64,000 nt of DNA from Rhypophila decipiens (taxonomy: Eukaryota > Ascomycota > Sordariomycetes > Sordariales > Naviculisporaceae). The translations under genes were made by a program, and so were the position numbers. The notes below the pieces were generated by a model that had not been told where the DNA came from, did not search any database, and worked only from the letters and a program-made list of their open reading frames with translations. This document shows, piece by piece, positions 45,055 to 55,660 of the stretch. The DNA lies in contig MU858066.1 in assembly GCA_033297075.1 (NCBI GenBank), positions 248,001-312,000 on the forward strand, in the 5' to 3' direction. Numbering within the stretch: position 1 is the first letter of the stretch; every line of letters begins with the position of its first letter.

Positions 45055-47695
45055 GTCTTTTTCTTCAACCTTTGACGTCCGTTGAGTTTTGTCTTGCACC
45101 AGGAGGACATACCTCCCTCCTGTCTTGACATTCCTTGCGCCTTGCCCATTTTCTCTGCCTTTCTGCAAGCATACCGTTGTGCCTCTTATTTGAGTCCCTT
45201 CTTTGTTCTTCCGCAGCAGGCAGCAAGTAGGCTCGCCCATTTTCCATTCTCCATCGGCCATTAAAGCAGCTAGCGCTGATACAGACCCCTTTACCTCACC
45301 AACATTAGAAGCCCCAATGGCATGTTGACTGGTCGAAAACACCCCACAACAGGTCCTTTTCATCATGTGCTATGATGTAAAGTTCTTTGTGTGCTGAAAA
45401 TTTCAGGGTTTTTAATGTTGGAAATCGATCTAGTTTCTCTCGTTGCGTCTCGACATATACTACACCACGCTCGCTCTTCTTTGGTCTCGTACGGGTCGCG
45501 GCATCGAGCGTACGTTCTCGGTTGAGTTTCTCTTCCCAGAAGAAGATCGACTTCGGCGGTAAAGGAGGGGATGATGATAGTTCGGCGGTACACGAGGAGG
45601 ATGATTGCGGTGAGTGAAAAAAGGCGGTTGAGGGAAGGGCTTTGCTGCATTTTCTTTGATTCTTCTTGGTTTCAGTCAAGACCACGGCGCATACATACAA
45701 CACAGCATGAATGGCGCTCTTGGAGTTTGCCCCATCAGAAACAGCAATGGGATTTCTTTTGGGCGGTTTTGGTTGGTTGGTCGGTTATTCGGTTATTCGG
45801 TTCTACCTTTTCATTTTTAACTGTCGAGGCGGATATCCTGCATGGCCTTGCCAGCCTCCACGCATCTTGCATGCATTTCACATGGATTCTTTTTAATCTT
45901 GGCTGTTGGCGTCTTTGGCTTGGGCCAATATTGATGTCAGGCACTCAATGTGCTGGACCAAGAGTCACGGCCAGCCTCCACGCATCTTACATGCATTTCA
46001 CACGGATTCTTTTTAATCTTGGCTGTGGGCGTCTTTAGCTTGGGCCAATATTGATGTCAGGCACTCAATATGTTGGACCAAGAGTCACGACCACTCAACC
46101 ATGGTTGTTCACGATTTGTTGTCATTGACAAATCCTCACAAAATACTCAATCTTAACAACCAAACTTTTTGACTCTTGTTTTTATTGTCCGTGAATACTC
46201 ACCAACGATATGTGATGTGCAAGTCTTACTGCGTTGTGGGGTGGCTCGATGGTCACAGTGCAGAGTAGAAGTTCTTCTGTGATACTTGCAAAAGTACACC
46301 ACTATGGAACGAATGTGGACTTTCAATCAGTGCTAATTTCACCCAGTAAGCGCCTGTACTTGCCTGTGTATTTTATCGTTGATTTGTAGACCGAGGTTAA
46401 CCTCGATGAAGCCGGTGAATCATCAGTTTAAAGATTGCTGAGGGTATTATGCTAGGGGAGTAATTCCTACCTTAGGTAGTTAGTCCGAGGCCAATACAGC
46501 ACGGGATAAAGCACAGTATGGAGAGAACAAAACAAAACAGTATGTTATTTGCTGGTATATGAGAGATATTAGCCAACAGCAGATTCGTCTGAGAACGAGG
46601 AGAACCATGCAAGTAGGCAGGCAGGAGTGGCAGGCAGACAGACAAGCAAGCAAAAAGCTTTGATCGTTCATCACATCACCTTCCATAATATGCTATCATG
46701 TTCAAAGAAAACCAGTAAAGCAAGCTGACGGGTAAAGCAGAAATACTATCGAGCTAGGAAGCAAGATACCAATGGATATGATATACTTTCCTAACCAGAC
46801 GACGAACCAGACATAAATTATTTAGCCAGGCATGAGCGCACAAAACACCTTGAAATTGAGTAGCCTAGTGGTATGATGATGATAATGACATGATGATATC
46901 TTCAGTTCCGTTTAGTATAGAGTACACACACGACACAGCACACAACGCAAAGCAAGCCGAGAAGAATGTAAGAAATAATACCCCAGTAAGTAGCCCGCTG
47001 AGGACAGAGACAGCCCCAATCACCAAACTAAACCAAAACGCCAACATAACCGAACTACAAGTATATAGACCAAGCAACAGCCAAAGGAAGCAAATCCTAT
47101 CCCATCCTGAGAGGTACCATACCATTCCATAGCATACCATACCCAATAACCATACCGAAGAAACCCCTTTTGCCCAAATAAACCAAGCAAATGCGGTTCC
47201 ATACCCTGTTTTCTTGTATTGTATTCCCCCAATTACAAATCCCAATCCCATTCCCAGTCCCATACCCTAAAAGCAGAGAGACAAAACGCCAGGAAGCTCC
47301 AGTGACAACCAAAGGGCAAAGGGCAGGCAGGTGCCCAAGCAAGCAAGGCCGAGGGTCAGAAATGATTGAAAAGTAACCTCGACACCAAAACACCCGACAC
47401 CAATTGATTTGCTCGCTTGTCCTACACCACACATATGGACACCTCCGCGACTGGTAGACCCAAAGAAAGAGAGCAGTCGCTTTTTCCCCCCGAGGTAGTG
47501 GGTTCCAACCATTCTGATAAACGGCCAACAGTAATCAACACAAGGTTAGAGAGAGGGTGTTACACAAGGTCCACAGACATTTCGACATTTCGACATTTTC
47601 GATTCGGTGCGTTGTCCGAACTTCGGAAAAGAGAAATCTGCCTCTCTTAAGCCCGATTTCAGGGTCACTCACAGCGGTAGCTACCATCTGCTCAA
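45055..47695. other. Convergent intergenic region with tandem duplication
   Basis: 2.6 kb between the RING-LON and FAR1-domain genes, both ending here. It holds the 120-bp tandem duplication at 45851-46090. A hydrophobic minus-strand frame at 46865-47263 comes from simple 'ggtatgg'-type sequence and is not accepted. The right part is presumably the FAR1 gene's 3' untranslated region. Confidence 0.5.
45851..46090. repeat. 120-bp direct tandem duplication
   Basis: Two units, 45851-45970 and 45971-46090, have an exact 120-bp period and no gap. Counting by eye I find seven differences, six of them transitions; five of the six put A or T in the second copy. There is no third unit on either side and no open frame runs through both. 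Confidence 0.95.
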
Positions 47696-47797
47696 CTAGT
47701 CGTCTTGGTTTTGCATTTGGGTATCTTCGTCTTCGCTTTCTTCCTGTTCAACGGTTGATAATTCTTCCGCCGGTGGTGAATTCTCCAGGTCCGCCCC
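47696..47797 (-). other. In-frame coding-like tail after the FAR1-gene stop
   Basis: Directly after TAG 47798-47800, the frame reads GADLENSPPAEELSTVEQ then EESEDEDTQMQNQDD before TAG 47696-47698. The acidic, Glu/Asp/Gln/Ser-rich peptide looks like a natural nuclear-protein C-terminus and fits the protein before it. It is readable only by stop readthrough, by an allele with a sense codon there, or by a splice I cannot find. Confidence 0.5.
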
Positions 47798-49495
47798 CTA
47801 TGGCGGTCCAATTGGAGGCATCAACTGGTCGGGCAGATCCATTTGAAGGTCCATGCCGCGTTGTTCCATGCCGCCGAGGCCGCGCTGGTCCAACCCGCCC
47901 ATCCCACCTCGATCGAGACCCGCGACCCTCTCCATGTTGCTCAGGCGATGTTGGTGGTCGACCATGGCATTTGCTCCCATGCCCCCATTCGTCATGGGTC
48001 CGTTCCCCAGACCGCCGCCCATGTTAGCGGTGGGCATGCTGGGTGTGGCCATGGATGGCACGCCGTTACCGCCGAGCATGCCTGCTGATCTGCCGTTTTC
48101 TATGGCATCCATCCTCTTTTCCATGTTATTCAGGCGCGCAAAGATTGCATTGGATATTGTTTCCAGTTGTGCCTCGAGACGACTGAACCCAGAGGTAGTA
48201 TCGTGTGACAGGCGATCAATCTTGTGGGTGGCGCTGCGAAGGCCCTGGGCGACTGGGGTGTTTTCTTGGCCGGGGACGGCGGCTGGTATGCGTGGTTCGT
48301 GATTGTGACGGCCTTCCTGAACTTGAAATCTCCACTGGTTGCCCAAGTTCACCTCGCACACAGCTTTCGCGCGGAAGGGACAATCGATTTTACGCGTGCT
48401 TGGGTTTCGCTTCTTGGCAGTGCTGTTGTATTTGACACCTCCACGATCGCACACCAGGTCGTAGCGCGTCGGCTTTCCGTCACGGTAATTGCTTGCTCGG
48501 AGCTTGACCACACCGTAGCCTTGGTCCTTGGCCACTTTTTGCACCGATGCCAGCAAGTCGTCAAAGGAACGGTATATGCCCTCGGGCGGTGGGGCCAGCC
48601 CTGGGGCGGGCGACGGCGGAGGCATGGGTGCTGGGGCCGACGAGGCCGGCGCTGGCGCTGGCGGGGCGGAGCTGGTTACGGGCCACACGGTATTTGTAAA
48701 GGTCGCCGATGAGCTGGATACGGCAGTCGGCGACGCGTCGCTCCCAGCGTTGTTTGCGCCGTACTGCTGAAAGACGCCGCGATCCGTTTTGCTGTTACTG
48801 GCGCCGGTGGGCCGCTGCTGTGGTTGCTGCTCTTGCGCGGGCTGTTGCGACAGTTGCGGCTGCTGCGAAAGTTGCGAAAGCTGTTGAGGTTGGGTATTGT
48901 GCTGCTGGTTCTGCTGCTGTTGAGATAGGGTCTGCGAGTGGTGTTGTTGTTGCTGTGAGAGATTCTGCTGGGCGAACTGCTGCTGGTGCTGATGCTGCTG
49001 TTGCGCCAACTGCTGGTGATGGGTTGGGTGTTGGTGTTGTGAAAGCGAGTGCTGCTGGTGCAGGGTATTGTTGGTGGCGCTCCCGTCTCCTAGAGTGTTG
49101 ACGTTGGAAAGGCCGGACAAGTCGGAAGCTTGCGGTTCGTTGAGGGCAGATGTTTGGTCCGAGTACTGCGAGTGAGAATGTTGAGCAGAGGCGTTGTAGC
49201 CATTCATCAACCCATCTGGGCCGGCGACTAGTTGTTGGTGGTGGGAGCGTTCAAGATGCTGGGATGGGAAGGTGGGAGGTTGACCATGCACGGTGTCGGT
49301 ATGCGCACGCACGGCCTGGGGGTGGGAGTGTGTCACTGGAGCTATGGATACGCCATGGGTGGCATGGGTAGTAGTGGGGCCCCACCCTTGGTTGTGACCA
49401 GTGACTGAGTTTGGAGCTGGATTTGCAGTATTTCCGGCTTCCGAGACGCGCTGTCGCTTCCTGGGACGTGGTCGTGATTGCGGGGGAGCGTCCAT
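47798..49495 (-). CDS. FAR1-type DNA-binding-domain protein with poly-Q/H region
   Basis: 565 aa in one exon from the ATG giving MDAPPQSRPRPRKRQRVSEA (basic, NLS-like). Residues about 142-225 are a Gln/His-rich tract. The FAR1/WRKY-GCM1-like domain (about 305-400) runs from 'SFDDLLASVQKVAKDQGYGVV' through 'YDLVCDRGGVKYN' and 'RKIDCPFRAKAVCEV' to 'GRHNHEP', offering Cys, Cys, His, His zinc ligands. A helical segment (about 420-465; 'LEAQLETISNAIFARLNNMEKRMDAIE') suggests dimerisation, and a Gly/Met-rich tail follows. FAR1 domains derive from Mutator-like transposases; stand-alone fungal versions are presumed transcription factors. After the TAG (47798-47800) the same frame continues with a 33-codon acidic tail to 47696. 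The start could lie further upstream since the frame is open to 50437. Confidence 0.85.
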   Translation of the reverse strand: MDAPPQSRPRPRKRQRVSEAGNTANPAPNSVTGHNQGWGPTTTHATHGVSIAPVTHSHPQAVRAHTDTVHGQPPTFPSQHLERSHHQQLVAGPDGLMNGYNASAQHSHSQYSDQTSALNEPQASDLSGLSNVNTLGDGSATNNTLHQQHSLSQHQHPTHHQQLAQQQHQHQQQFAQQNLSQQQQHHSQTLSQQQQNQQHNTQPQQLSQLSQQPQLSQQPAQEQQPQQRPTGASNSKTDRGVFQQYGANNAGSDASPTAVSSSSATFTNTVWPVTSSAPPAPAPASSAPAPMPPPSPAPGLAPPPEGIYRSFDDLLASVQKVAKDQGYGVVKLRASNYRDGKPTRYDLVCDRGGVKYNSTAKKRNPSTRKIDCPFRAKAVCEVNLGNQWRFQVQEGRHNHEPRIPAAVPGQENTPVAQGLRSATHKIDRLSHDTTSGFSRLEAQLETISNAIFARLNNMEKRMDAIENGRSAGMLGGNGVPSMATPSMPTANMGGGLGNGPMTNGGMGANAMVDHQHRLSNMERVAGLDRGGMGGLDQRGLGGMEQRGMDLQMDLPDQLMPPIGPP

Positions 49496-51535
49496 GGCTT
49501 CGGGGCAAGCAGCACCGTACAGCACTGCTTGCAGCCAGTGATACTTGACAGTCGGTGGTGAGGGGGTTGAGTGGAACTTGGTTACGATTAACCTTTGACT
49601 GGACTGATCTGATCCGGGCCAGCAACTTGGAAGACTCTTGTACTGCACAGTACAGGAACAGGCGAACGTGTGCAGGTGGGTTCTCCTGAAAAGCCTCCGG
49701 ATCACTCTTGAACCCACAGACGGCTCTTTTGGCTGAAATAATGACCAGGCAAGGGTTTTGCACCCAGTCGGGGGCTGGCACTGTACAAAGTGCCGGTTCA
49801 GGACTGTGAAAAGTGGGCGCTGGGCGGTTGGGGTATTGTGGAACGGCCAGTGAGAGAGATACTGTGCTGGTGAAGCCAATAAACCCAATTGGGGTGGAAA
49901 AAGAACATACAAAGAAGAAAGTCGAAGAAAGATTGGACGAGAAGAACACACCAGAAGCAGATAGGCCAGACTGCGCACAGTTTTCCAGAAACCTGACGTG
50001 GAAATCTTGCTGCTCTGTTCCCTTTTGGTACCGATATGATGAACTTGTGGATTGGTGTCCGCTGGACCGTCGGTGGTGTCTGCCTGCCGGATGTGCGCTG
50101 TAGGGTGTAGTGTTGCGAAACCAAGATCCGACTTCACAGCGCAGATGCAGCTCCCGGCAAGGTAACCGTGACCGGGCGCGACGTCTCGTACTGCGTGATT
50201 GGAACTGTATGTATGTGTAAGGTTCAGACAGAACACGAACTGCAAGCACGGTACCGTAGATCGGGTGCCCTTCCCAAGCTTCCAGGCTGGCTTCTTCCCG
50301 GTGTCAAGGGGAAAGGTAAAAAGTCCAAGCAGCCTAGAGTCCTGAGAGCCGAGTGAGGGATAGGAACATGAAGGTAAATACTTTTGAGTGGAGGTGGTGT
50401 CTCTGGCCCGTAATAGTTTTCTGAGGGGTTCTTTCAACCTCTTTCAGTCGCTGTTATTATACTTCAACCGTGCGCTGTTAACCAACTCCATGTACCAGCA
50501 AGGGCTCCAGTCCGGGTTCGAGACGATGATGTGCACCGAGGAAGCCGGCTCATGACATGTTGCCTGAAAAGAGGTGCATCGGTATTCTGTCGTCGAGGTA
50601 TAAAGCCGGCAAGTTCATCAGTCGCATGTTTGCTCGAGCATTTGCTTCCTTCTCCCTGCTGCCCTTGCTCGGCTTTTTGCAGTTATTGAAAGAAAGCTTG
50701 GTCCAAGCTTCACAAATCTGCGAGTAACCCCCTAGCTTGCCGAGCTGTTATGCTTCTTGGGACGAAGAGCTTCCTGTGCCTATCCGTGTGCTGGAGACAG
50801 AACCTGGAAGCCACCTGTAACCTAACAGCTCCTTCCCAACGGACTGGTTGAGGGGTGGCGTGTTATTATTACGACGGTGTTTGGGCGGGGGGCTGACGGG
50901 GGTCTTGGCATCCCAAACTTCAACGTCGACCCCCAGCCCCAGCCACAATTAGACAATTTCCCAGTGCAGCATTCCAGTTCGACATCCAGGAAACCAACCA
51001 ACTTTTCACTCTCCAGTCCCGATTGGGTCGAGGTTCCATGATGATATCAAAGTGAGGCCCAACTGACCACAAGCGCATTACAATTGACGCAGTTGGTCGC
51101 GACCATCGAGACTTTGCATGGGTCCCGGAGTTCACTGCACCGCGAGACCCTGATACAGCAGCCACATCTTTCTTGCGTTGTTGACAGCTCAAGCTTCCAA
51201 CGTGTTGTTTGTTCATCCCACACGGATACCATCTCCCCGGTTGAAACCTCAGCTGTCGACAACCGAGCCAACAAGGACACCTCCATCCTTGATCCAATGC
51301 ATGGATCCCTGCCAGCCCTGCAGTCCGCAACTCTCTGCTGCCGGTTCGAGTAGGTAGCAAGTTGTGAATCATTTTTTGGCCTCCCAAGGCAGGACAAAGC
51401 GGCCAGACGCTTGAACCTTGACGGCCAACGGCGAGCTTCGAGATATTTGGGTCCCAATTTCTACTGCCATATATGCGCGGGGTGCCACTATCCCTGCATA
51501 GCTACGGCCCTGGATATTAATCTTGTTTCTGAAAG
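49496..51535. promoter_or_regulatory. FAR1-gene leader and divergent promoter
   Basis: 2 kb between the FAR1-domain gene (-) and the coiled-coil gene (+). On the minus strand the FAR1 frame stays open without a stop from the ATG back to 50437 (314 codons), and a second frame is open over 49251-50249. The peptides are Ser/Leu/Pro/His-rich and unlike a conserved domain, so I treat it as a long pyrimidine-rich leader; coding is possible. The rest (50438-51535) shows nothing else. Confidence 0.5.
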
Positions 51536-52085
51536 ATGGCCAACAATCAGATGGCAGGAGCAGCCCCTGGCGCCGCCGCATCTGCTGCGGCAAACAAGGA
51601 CATTATCGATAATGAAGAGCGTCTCGAGGATGCAATGGAGCATCTCAAAGAACTTCATCTCCAGGTATGTCGCACATTAGAGTTGCCCGGTAGAGATGGG
51701 ACCGCCGAGATTCTTGTTACTAACAGAGCTTCACTTAGCTTCGACAGCTTCGCTCGGCCATACCAAGAATGCTCAGTCCGTTGTACAGCAAACATGCTTC
51801 ACGTAGGTGTCATGGAGCCGCCTGGCGTTGGTTGAATGTGTGCTAACATGCAAGCGACCAGCGGAGGCGTATTTCTCGGCCTTTAACCAGTCCGTAGCAG
51901 ATACGCGCAAAGAGGTGCAAGACTTCAAGGAGGCGCTGACAGGTGAGGAGACCAACAAGATACTCAAGCACGTCGCAGCAAGCAGACGGGCCAAACCAGC
52001 CGGAATTAAGCCCTGGCGATACAGCGACGACCCCGAATGGACAACGGTGAAGCGGGTCAAGAGGGAGGAGTCGGCCCCTAACTAA
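51536..52085 (+). CDS. Small coiled-coil protein, Mediator-subunit-like in form
   Basis: Three exons (51536-51664, 51739-51802, 51862-52085) give 138 aa; all phases fit. It starts MANNQMAGAAPGAAASAAAN, an Ala/Gly-rich flexible stretch, followed by a helix 'NEERLEDAMEHLKELHLQLRQLRSAIPRML' that crosses the first junction. A second helix 'YFSAFNQSVADTRKEVQDFKEAL' and a basic end 'KPWRYSDDPEWTTVKRVKREE' complete it. The second acceptor was chosen as the AG at 51860-51861 because it keeps the downstream frame; the earlier AG does not. Size, helices and basic tail recall small fungal Mediator subunits, but I cannot name a family with confidence. Confidence 0.65.
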
Positions 52086-52958
52086 AACCCTATGCCGGAC
52101 AGACTGGCATCCGAGTATTGGGTTGTGAAAGGGTGAGCAAACTGGAGATTATCACCGCTTCATCCAGAGCATCTTAATCCACCCTGGAGAACATGGAGAG
52201 CTGGGAAATACTTCCGCTGGCTTTAGCCTTTCAGTACTCCCACGAGTAGGATCTTGCTAAGAGCACGATTCTATTTTTTGCAAAAGGGGAGCAGTTAGGC
52301 CGACAAATGCGGCTTGAAATAAATGACACAAATTTCCCGACAAACACCTGCCCGGCCTCCATTGGAACACTCATGTACAAAAATGGGGTGCGGATACCCC
52401 AGACTGACAGTATTAGTATGACAGTATCGTGAGACTTGCCTAATAACCACTCAAAAATGCCTATCTTTCCACTCAAATGGGTGAATCGGGAGTTGAGGAC
52501 TATTGTTTCCTGAGGGGGCTCCCTTTATGCTGATCAATCCAGGCATGGTAAGTCTATTGCAAAAGGTCAGTGAAATAATGAAGCTTGGAGTTCATCCCGT
52601 CACCCGCGAACTGCAGCATGGTTCGCTGCTTGCGATGACCTTGCTTCCAATAACAGACCAAAGGCCCCCTTTACCGGTACAGTTGGTACCATGCAGAACA
52701 CTGTGCTTCACACGGTGAGATGGTGGCCACGTGACTGCCGGGCCGACAAACTGTCAGATCCACCAGCCACAATGGATTGCATAAGCTCAGCCTCTAAATA
52801 TCCGTTTTGCTGGTCAATGGTCGCTCACGGGGGTTGTAGTGGGGCTTGCGTTATGCCCACACAGAAATTTCCAAAACTCTCAAAATTCATCCACTTGTTC
52901 GGGCGCCCAGTGAGATTCGACATCCTCATCACCGACGACACAGAAAACCACCGCAGCA
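52086..52958. promoter_or_regulatory. eL34 upstream region
   Basis: 873 bp between the coiled-coil gene and eL34. It holds the promoter of eL34; a mildly CT-rich stretch precedes the start. I see no other gene or repeat. Confidence 0.5.
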
Positions 52959-54094
52959 ATGGCACGAGTCACCTACCGCCGCCGCAACGGGTGAGTTGCT
53001 TCTTCTCTGTTAATCTGCGATTTTTGGACGCCCGTTATTCTTCAACGGATTTCGGGAGGGGAGTGGATAGAGGGGAGCGCGCTCTGAGGAATTGAGAACA
53101 CCAACACCACCAAACGTTGGAGACCGAAATGCTGACATGTATCGCAACGAATTAGCTACAACACCACCTCCAACCGGACCCGGCTTATCAAGACCCCCGG
53201 TGGTGACCTCAGAGTTCTGCACATCAAGAAGCGCGGAACTGCCCCCAAGTGCGGTGACTGCGGCATCAAGCTCCCCGGTGTAAGTAACATTTGTCTGCAT
53301 TCATTGCTCGAGAGAAACCCACACGAGGAGGACGAAACGACCGAAGAGGACCGAAAAATCGACAGAACGCAGGCGATTTCCCAGAAGCAAGTAATCACGG
53401 GTACGGAGGGCAATAACCACTGCATCGCTGTTCTCTGACTGCGGGGTGGTGCTCCTCTGGGAGACACTCGGCTGGTCTGAGCTCGTGAAGGCTGACGTCG
53501 AAGAGGCAGATCTGTAGTGATTTCGCATTGCGTCTTTGAAGCAATTCCACTCAATCTCTTTACATCAACGGCTTGAGAGACGGAGTTGAATGGCTTCAAA
53601 GAGGTAATACGAATTACTACAGGTTTGATTCTTCCACGGCAGCCTTCACGAGCTCCGATCAGCTGGGTGTCTTCCAGAGGCCCACTAATGAGAGGTTGAT
53701 GGGATGTGGAGGGAAGAATATTCTGTGTTTCGGCTTTACGTTCTGGGCGTATTCTCCGTCGATGTTATTTACGGAACGAATCGCACGCCAACATCATTCA
53801 CGCCGACGCCTACAAGATGAAAACGGGACTTTGGGAACTTCTTGGGTTATAACAAGCACATATTCGAGACGACCTGCTGACATGTCTATTCCGTTTTTAT
53901 AGATCCCCGCTCTCCGCCCCCGCGAGTACTCCCAGATCTCCAAGCCCAAGAAGACCGTCCAGCGTGCGTACGGCGGCTCAAGATGCGGCAACTGCGTTCG
54001 TGACAGAATCGTCCGCGCTTTCCTTATCGAGGAGCAGAAGATCGTCAAGAAGGTGCTGAAGGAGCAGGCCCAGTCCGAGAAGGGCAAGAAATAA
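52959..54094 (+). CDS. RPL34: 60S ribosomal protein eL34
   Basis: Three exons (52959-52990, 53156-53279, 53903-54094) give 115 aa, the family size. The start [11 protein letters not shown] runs into '[16 protein letters not shown]' as in other eL34 proteins. The zinc-binding cysteines are present as 'PKCGDCG' in exon 2 and 'SRCGNCV' in exon 3. It ends in a basic/acidic helix '[21 protein letters not shown]'. The first intron is 165 nt. The second (53280-53902) is 623 nt, far longer than any other intron here, and contains a long inverted repeat (annotated separately). Both junctions have good consensus (gtgagt/attag; gtaagt/ttatag). Confidence 0.96.
53453..53680. repeat. Long imperfect inverted repeat in eL34 intron 2
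   Basis: Arm 1 (about 53453-53560) and arm 2 (about 53574-53680) are inverted copies separated by about 13 nt. Shared blocks read on one strand include gcttcaaaga, actacag, cagccttcacgagctc and cagagg. Differences are mostly C/T and G/A, many of which still pair as G-U in RNA. Weaker matches (ttctggg...gtcgat) extend both arms outward by perhaps 80-100 nt. Confidence 0.85.
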
Positions 54095-54877
54095 ATCAAA
54101 CATGTTTTGATTTGGTTTGGTTTCGCTTTGCTGGTCACTGGTCTACGGGAGGGCGATAGTGTGAAGCGTGTCGCGGCGACATGGTGATGGACATGGGTGG
54201 TTATGGGTTTGAAGGTCTCCATTGCATCGGTGTTCATCAAGGGTATAAAAGGCAAGCTTCACTACAAGAAGAAAGAAATGCCATGGGCCATCACGCACTC
54301 TTCACACGAACAAAATCTCTCAGCCGGCCATCGGTTTATATCTGGCTGTCTTCTCTGTTAACTAGGGCTGGTGTCTCCGGAATGAGGTTCTGCAATGAAA
54401 ATGGACTTCAGGCCGTACTTTATGATTTTCTTTTTGACGGCGCCGGGTATATGCTGGGGAAACAATGACTCTTTGCCTCTTGCCAGAGCTGTCTCTTGTG
54501 TCCCGCTGTGATGGTCCGAATGATGCGGGCCAAGTGAATGCGTAAATACTTGTCTACAATTTTGAAATTCCTTACAAAATAACTTGAAGAATTGCATCTT
54601 GAAATTTGTACAATCTTTGCTGTATTGCGCTGGCGGGAAGTGGTGATATTCTGGTTGTGCTGGCAAGACTGCTGACCCCTGAGATATCACAAGCTCGGCA
54701 ATGACGTCGGAATATTTTTGCCCGTCGCCAAATCTCCTTCCCAACAATCCAAAGCTCCGAACCACTGATTGCGACCACAATTTCTCGCCAACCACCACGA
54801 TCCCAACTCGTCGTACACCATCAATTACACAAACGTATACAAGATAATTACAGTCAATCGAGCACAGGTGTGCGATC
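54095..54877. promoter_or_regulatory. eL34-NDUFAF3 intergenic region
   Basis: 783 bp with the eL34 3' region and the NDUFAF3 promoter. No gene or repeat recognised. Confidence 0.5.
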
Positions 54878-55660
54878 ATGTGCCTTTCAACAAGAGCTGG
54901 CCGTGCCGTGGTTCGGCGCATCGAGAGCGCAACCTCGAGACAACAGCAGCCGTACCAACCCCTCTCAAGCTTTAGCACATCTGCTCCTCGCCAATTACGA
55001 AGCAAGGCAACTCCCACTCAGCATAGCAATGTCCAACCTCTCTACACACTTGCTATCGGCAGCCGAACACCCAGTCGCAGCACCACGACGACGAGAATCC
55101 CCAGCGTCCAAGCAACCCGAAGCTTTCATAGCTCCCAACCATGCCATGAAAAACCCCCAAAACAAAAACTAGCACACAACAACGAGCCCATACCGACCGA
55201 AGCTCCCCGGACAGACTTTTCCCAAATGGACATGCTAGGCCAAACACCCGTCCCCTCCACATCAATAGACGTCTGTTCACACGACGGCTTCCAATTCAAC
55301 TCGGGGGCAATCATTTCCAACGGGGACGGGGCTCTCCTCGTAGGCGGGGAAGCCTTCGCCTGGAGACCCTGGACCACGACAAACAAACCGCTTGTCAATG
55401 CAAAAGGGCAGTTCGAGTTGACGAGAGAAAGTCTCGGGATTTTGGAGGTCATTTGGCCTCGGCCGGATTTGCTTATTATTGGGATGGGCAAGGATATAAG
55501 GCCGTTGAGTCCGGAGACGAGAAAGATGATTGGGGAGTTGGGGATGAGGGTTGATGTGCTTGATACGCGGAATGCTGCTAGTTTGTTCAACTTGCTTGCT
55601 ACGGAGAGGGGGGTGGATGATGTTGCTGCGGTGTTGGTTCCGCTGGGTTGGAAGGCTTGA
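54878..55660 (+). CDS. NDUFAF3: NDUFAF3-like complex I assembly factor (DUF498 fold)
   Basis: 260 aa in a single exon. The start MCLSTRAGRAVVRRIESATS is basic and hydroxylated, and the first about 100 residues stay Ser/Thr/Arg-rich (mitochondrial presequence, possibly longer than usual). The DUF498/Mth938-like domain occupies about 125-258, with 'YDVCSHDGFQFNSG'-type opening here as 'SIDVCSHDGFQFNSGAIIS', then 'LVGGEAFAW', 'WPRPDLLIIGMGKDIRPL', 'MRVDVLDTRNAASLFNLLA' and 'VAAVLVPLGW'. NDUFAF3 binds NDUFAF4 and the Q-module of complex I in the matrix. With NDUFAF7 this makes two complex I assembly factors in the window, about 50 kb apart. Confidence 0.9.
   Translation: MCLSTRAGRAVVRRIESATSRQQQPYQPLSSFSTSAPRQLRSKATPTQHSNVQPLYTLAIGSRTPSRSTTTTRIPSVQATRSFHSSQPCHEKPPKQKLAHNNEPIPTEAPRTDFSQMDMLGQTPVPSTSIDVCSHDGFQFNSGAIISNGDGALLVGGEAFAWRPWTTTNKPLVNAKGQFELTRESLGILEVIWPRPDLLIIGMGKDIRPLSPETRKMIGELGMRVDVLDTRNAASLFNLLATERGVDDVAAVLVPLGWKA

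Noticed and set aside
46865..47263. Hydrophobic 132-codon minus-strand frame resembling a membrane protein
   Set aside because: Derives from simple 'ggtatgg' and T-rich sequence; starts with repeated GMGLG and has overlapping open frames in other phases.
53760..53882. Possible C/D-box snoRNA in eL34 intron 2 (AGATGAA near 53814 and CTGA near 53876)
   Set aside because: The C box has a mismatch and I cannot find a closing stem, so the pair is likely chance.
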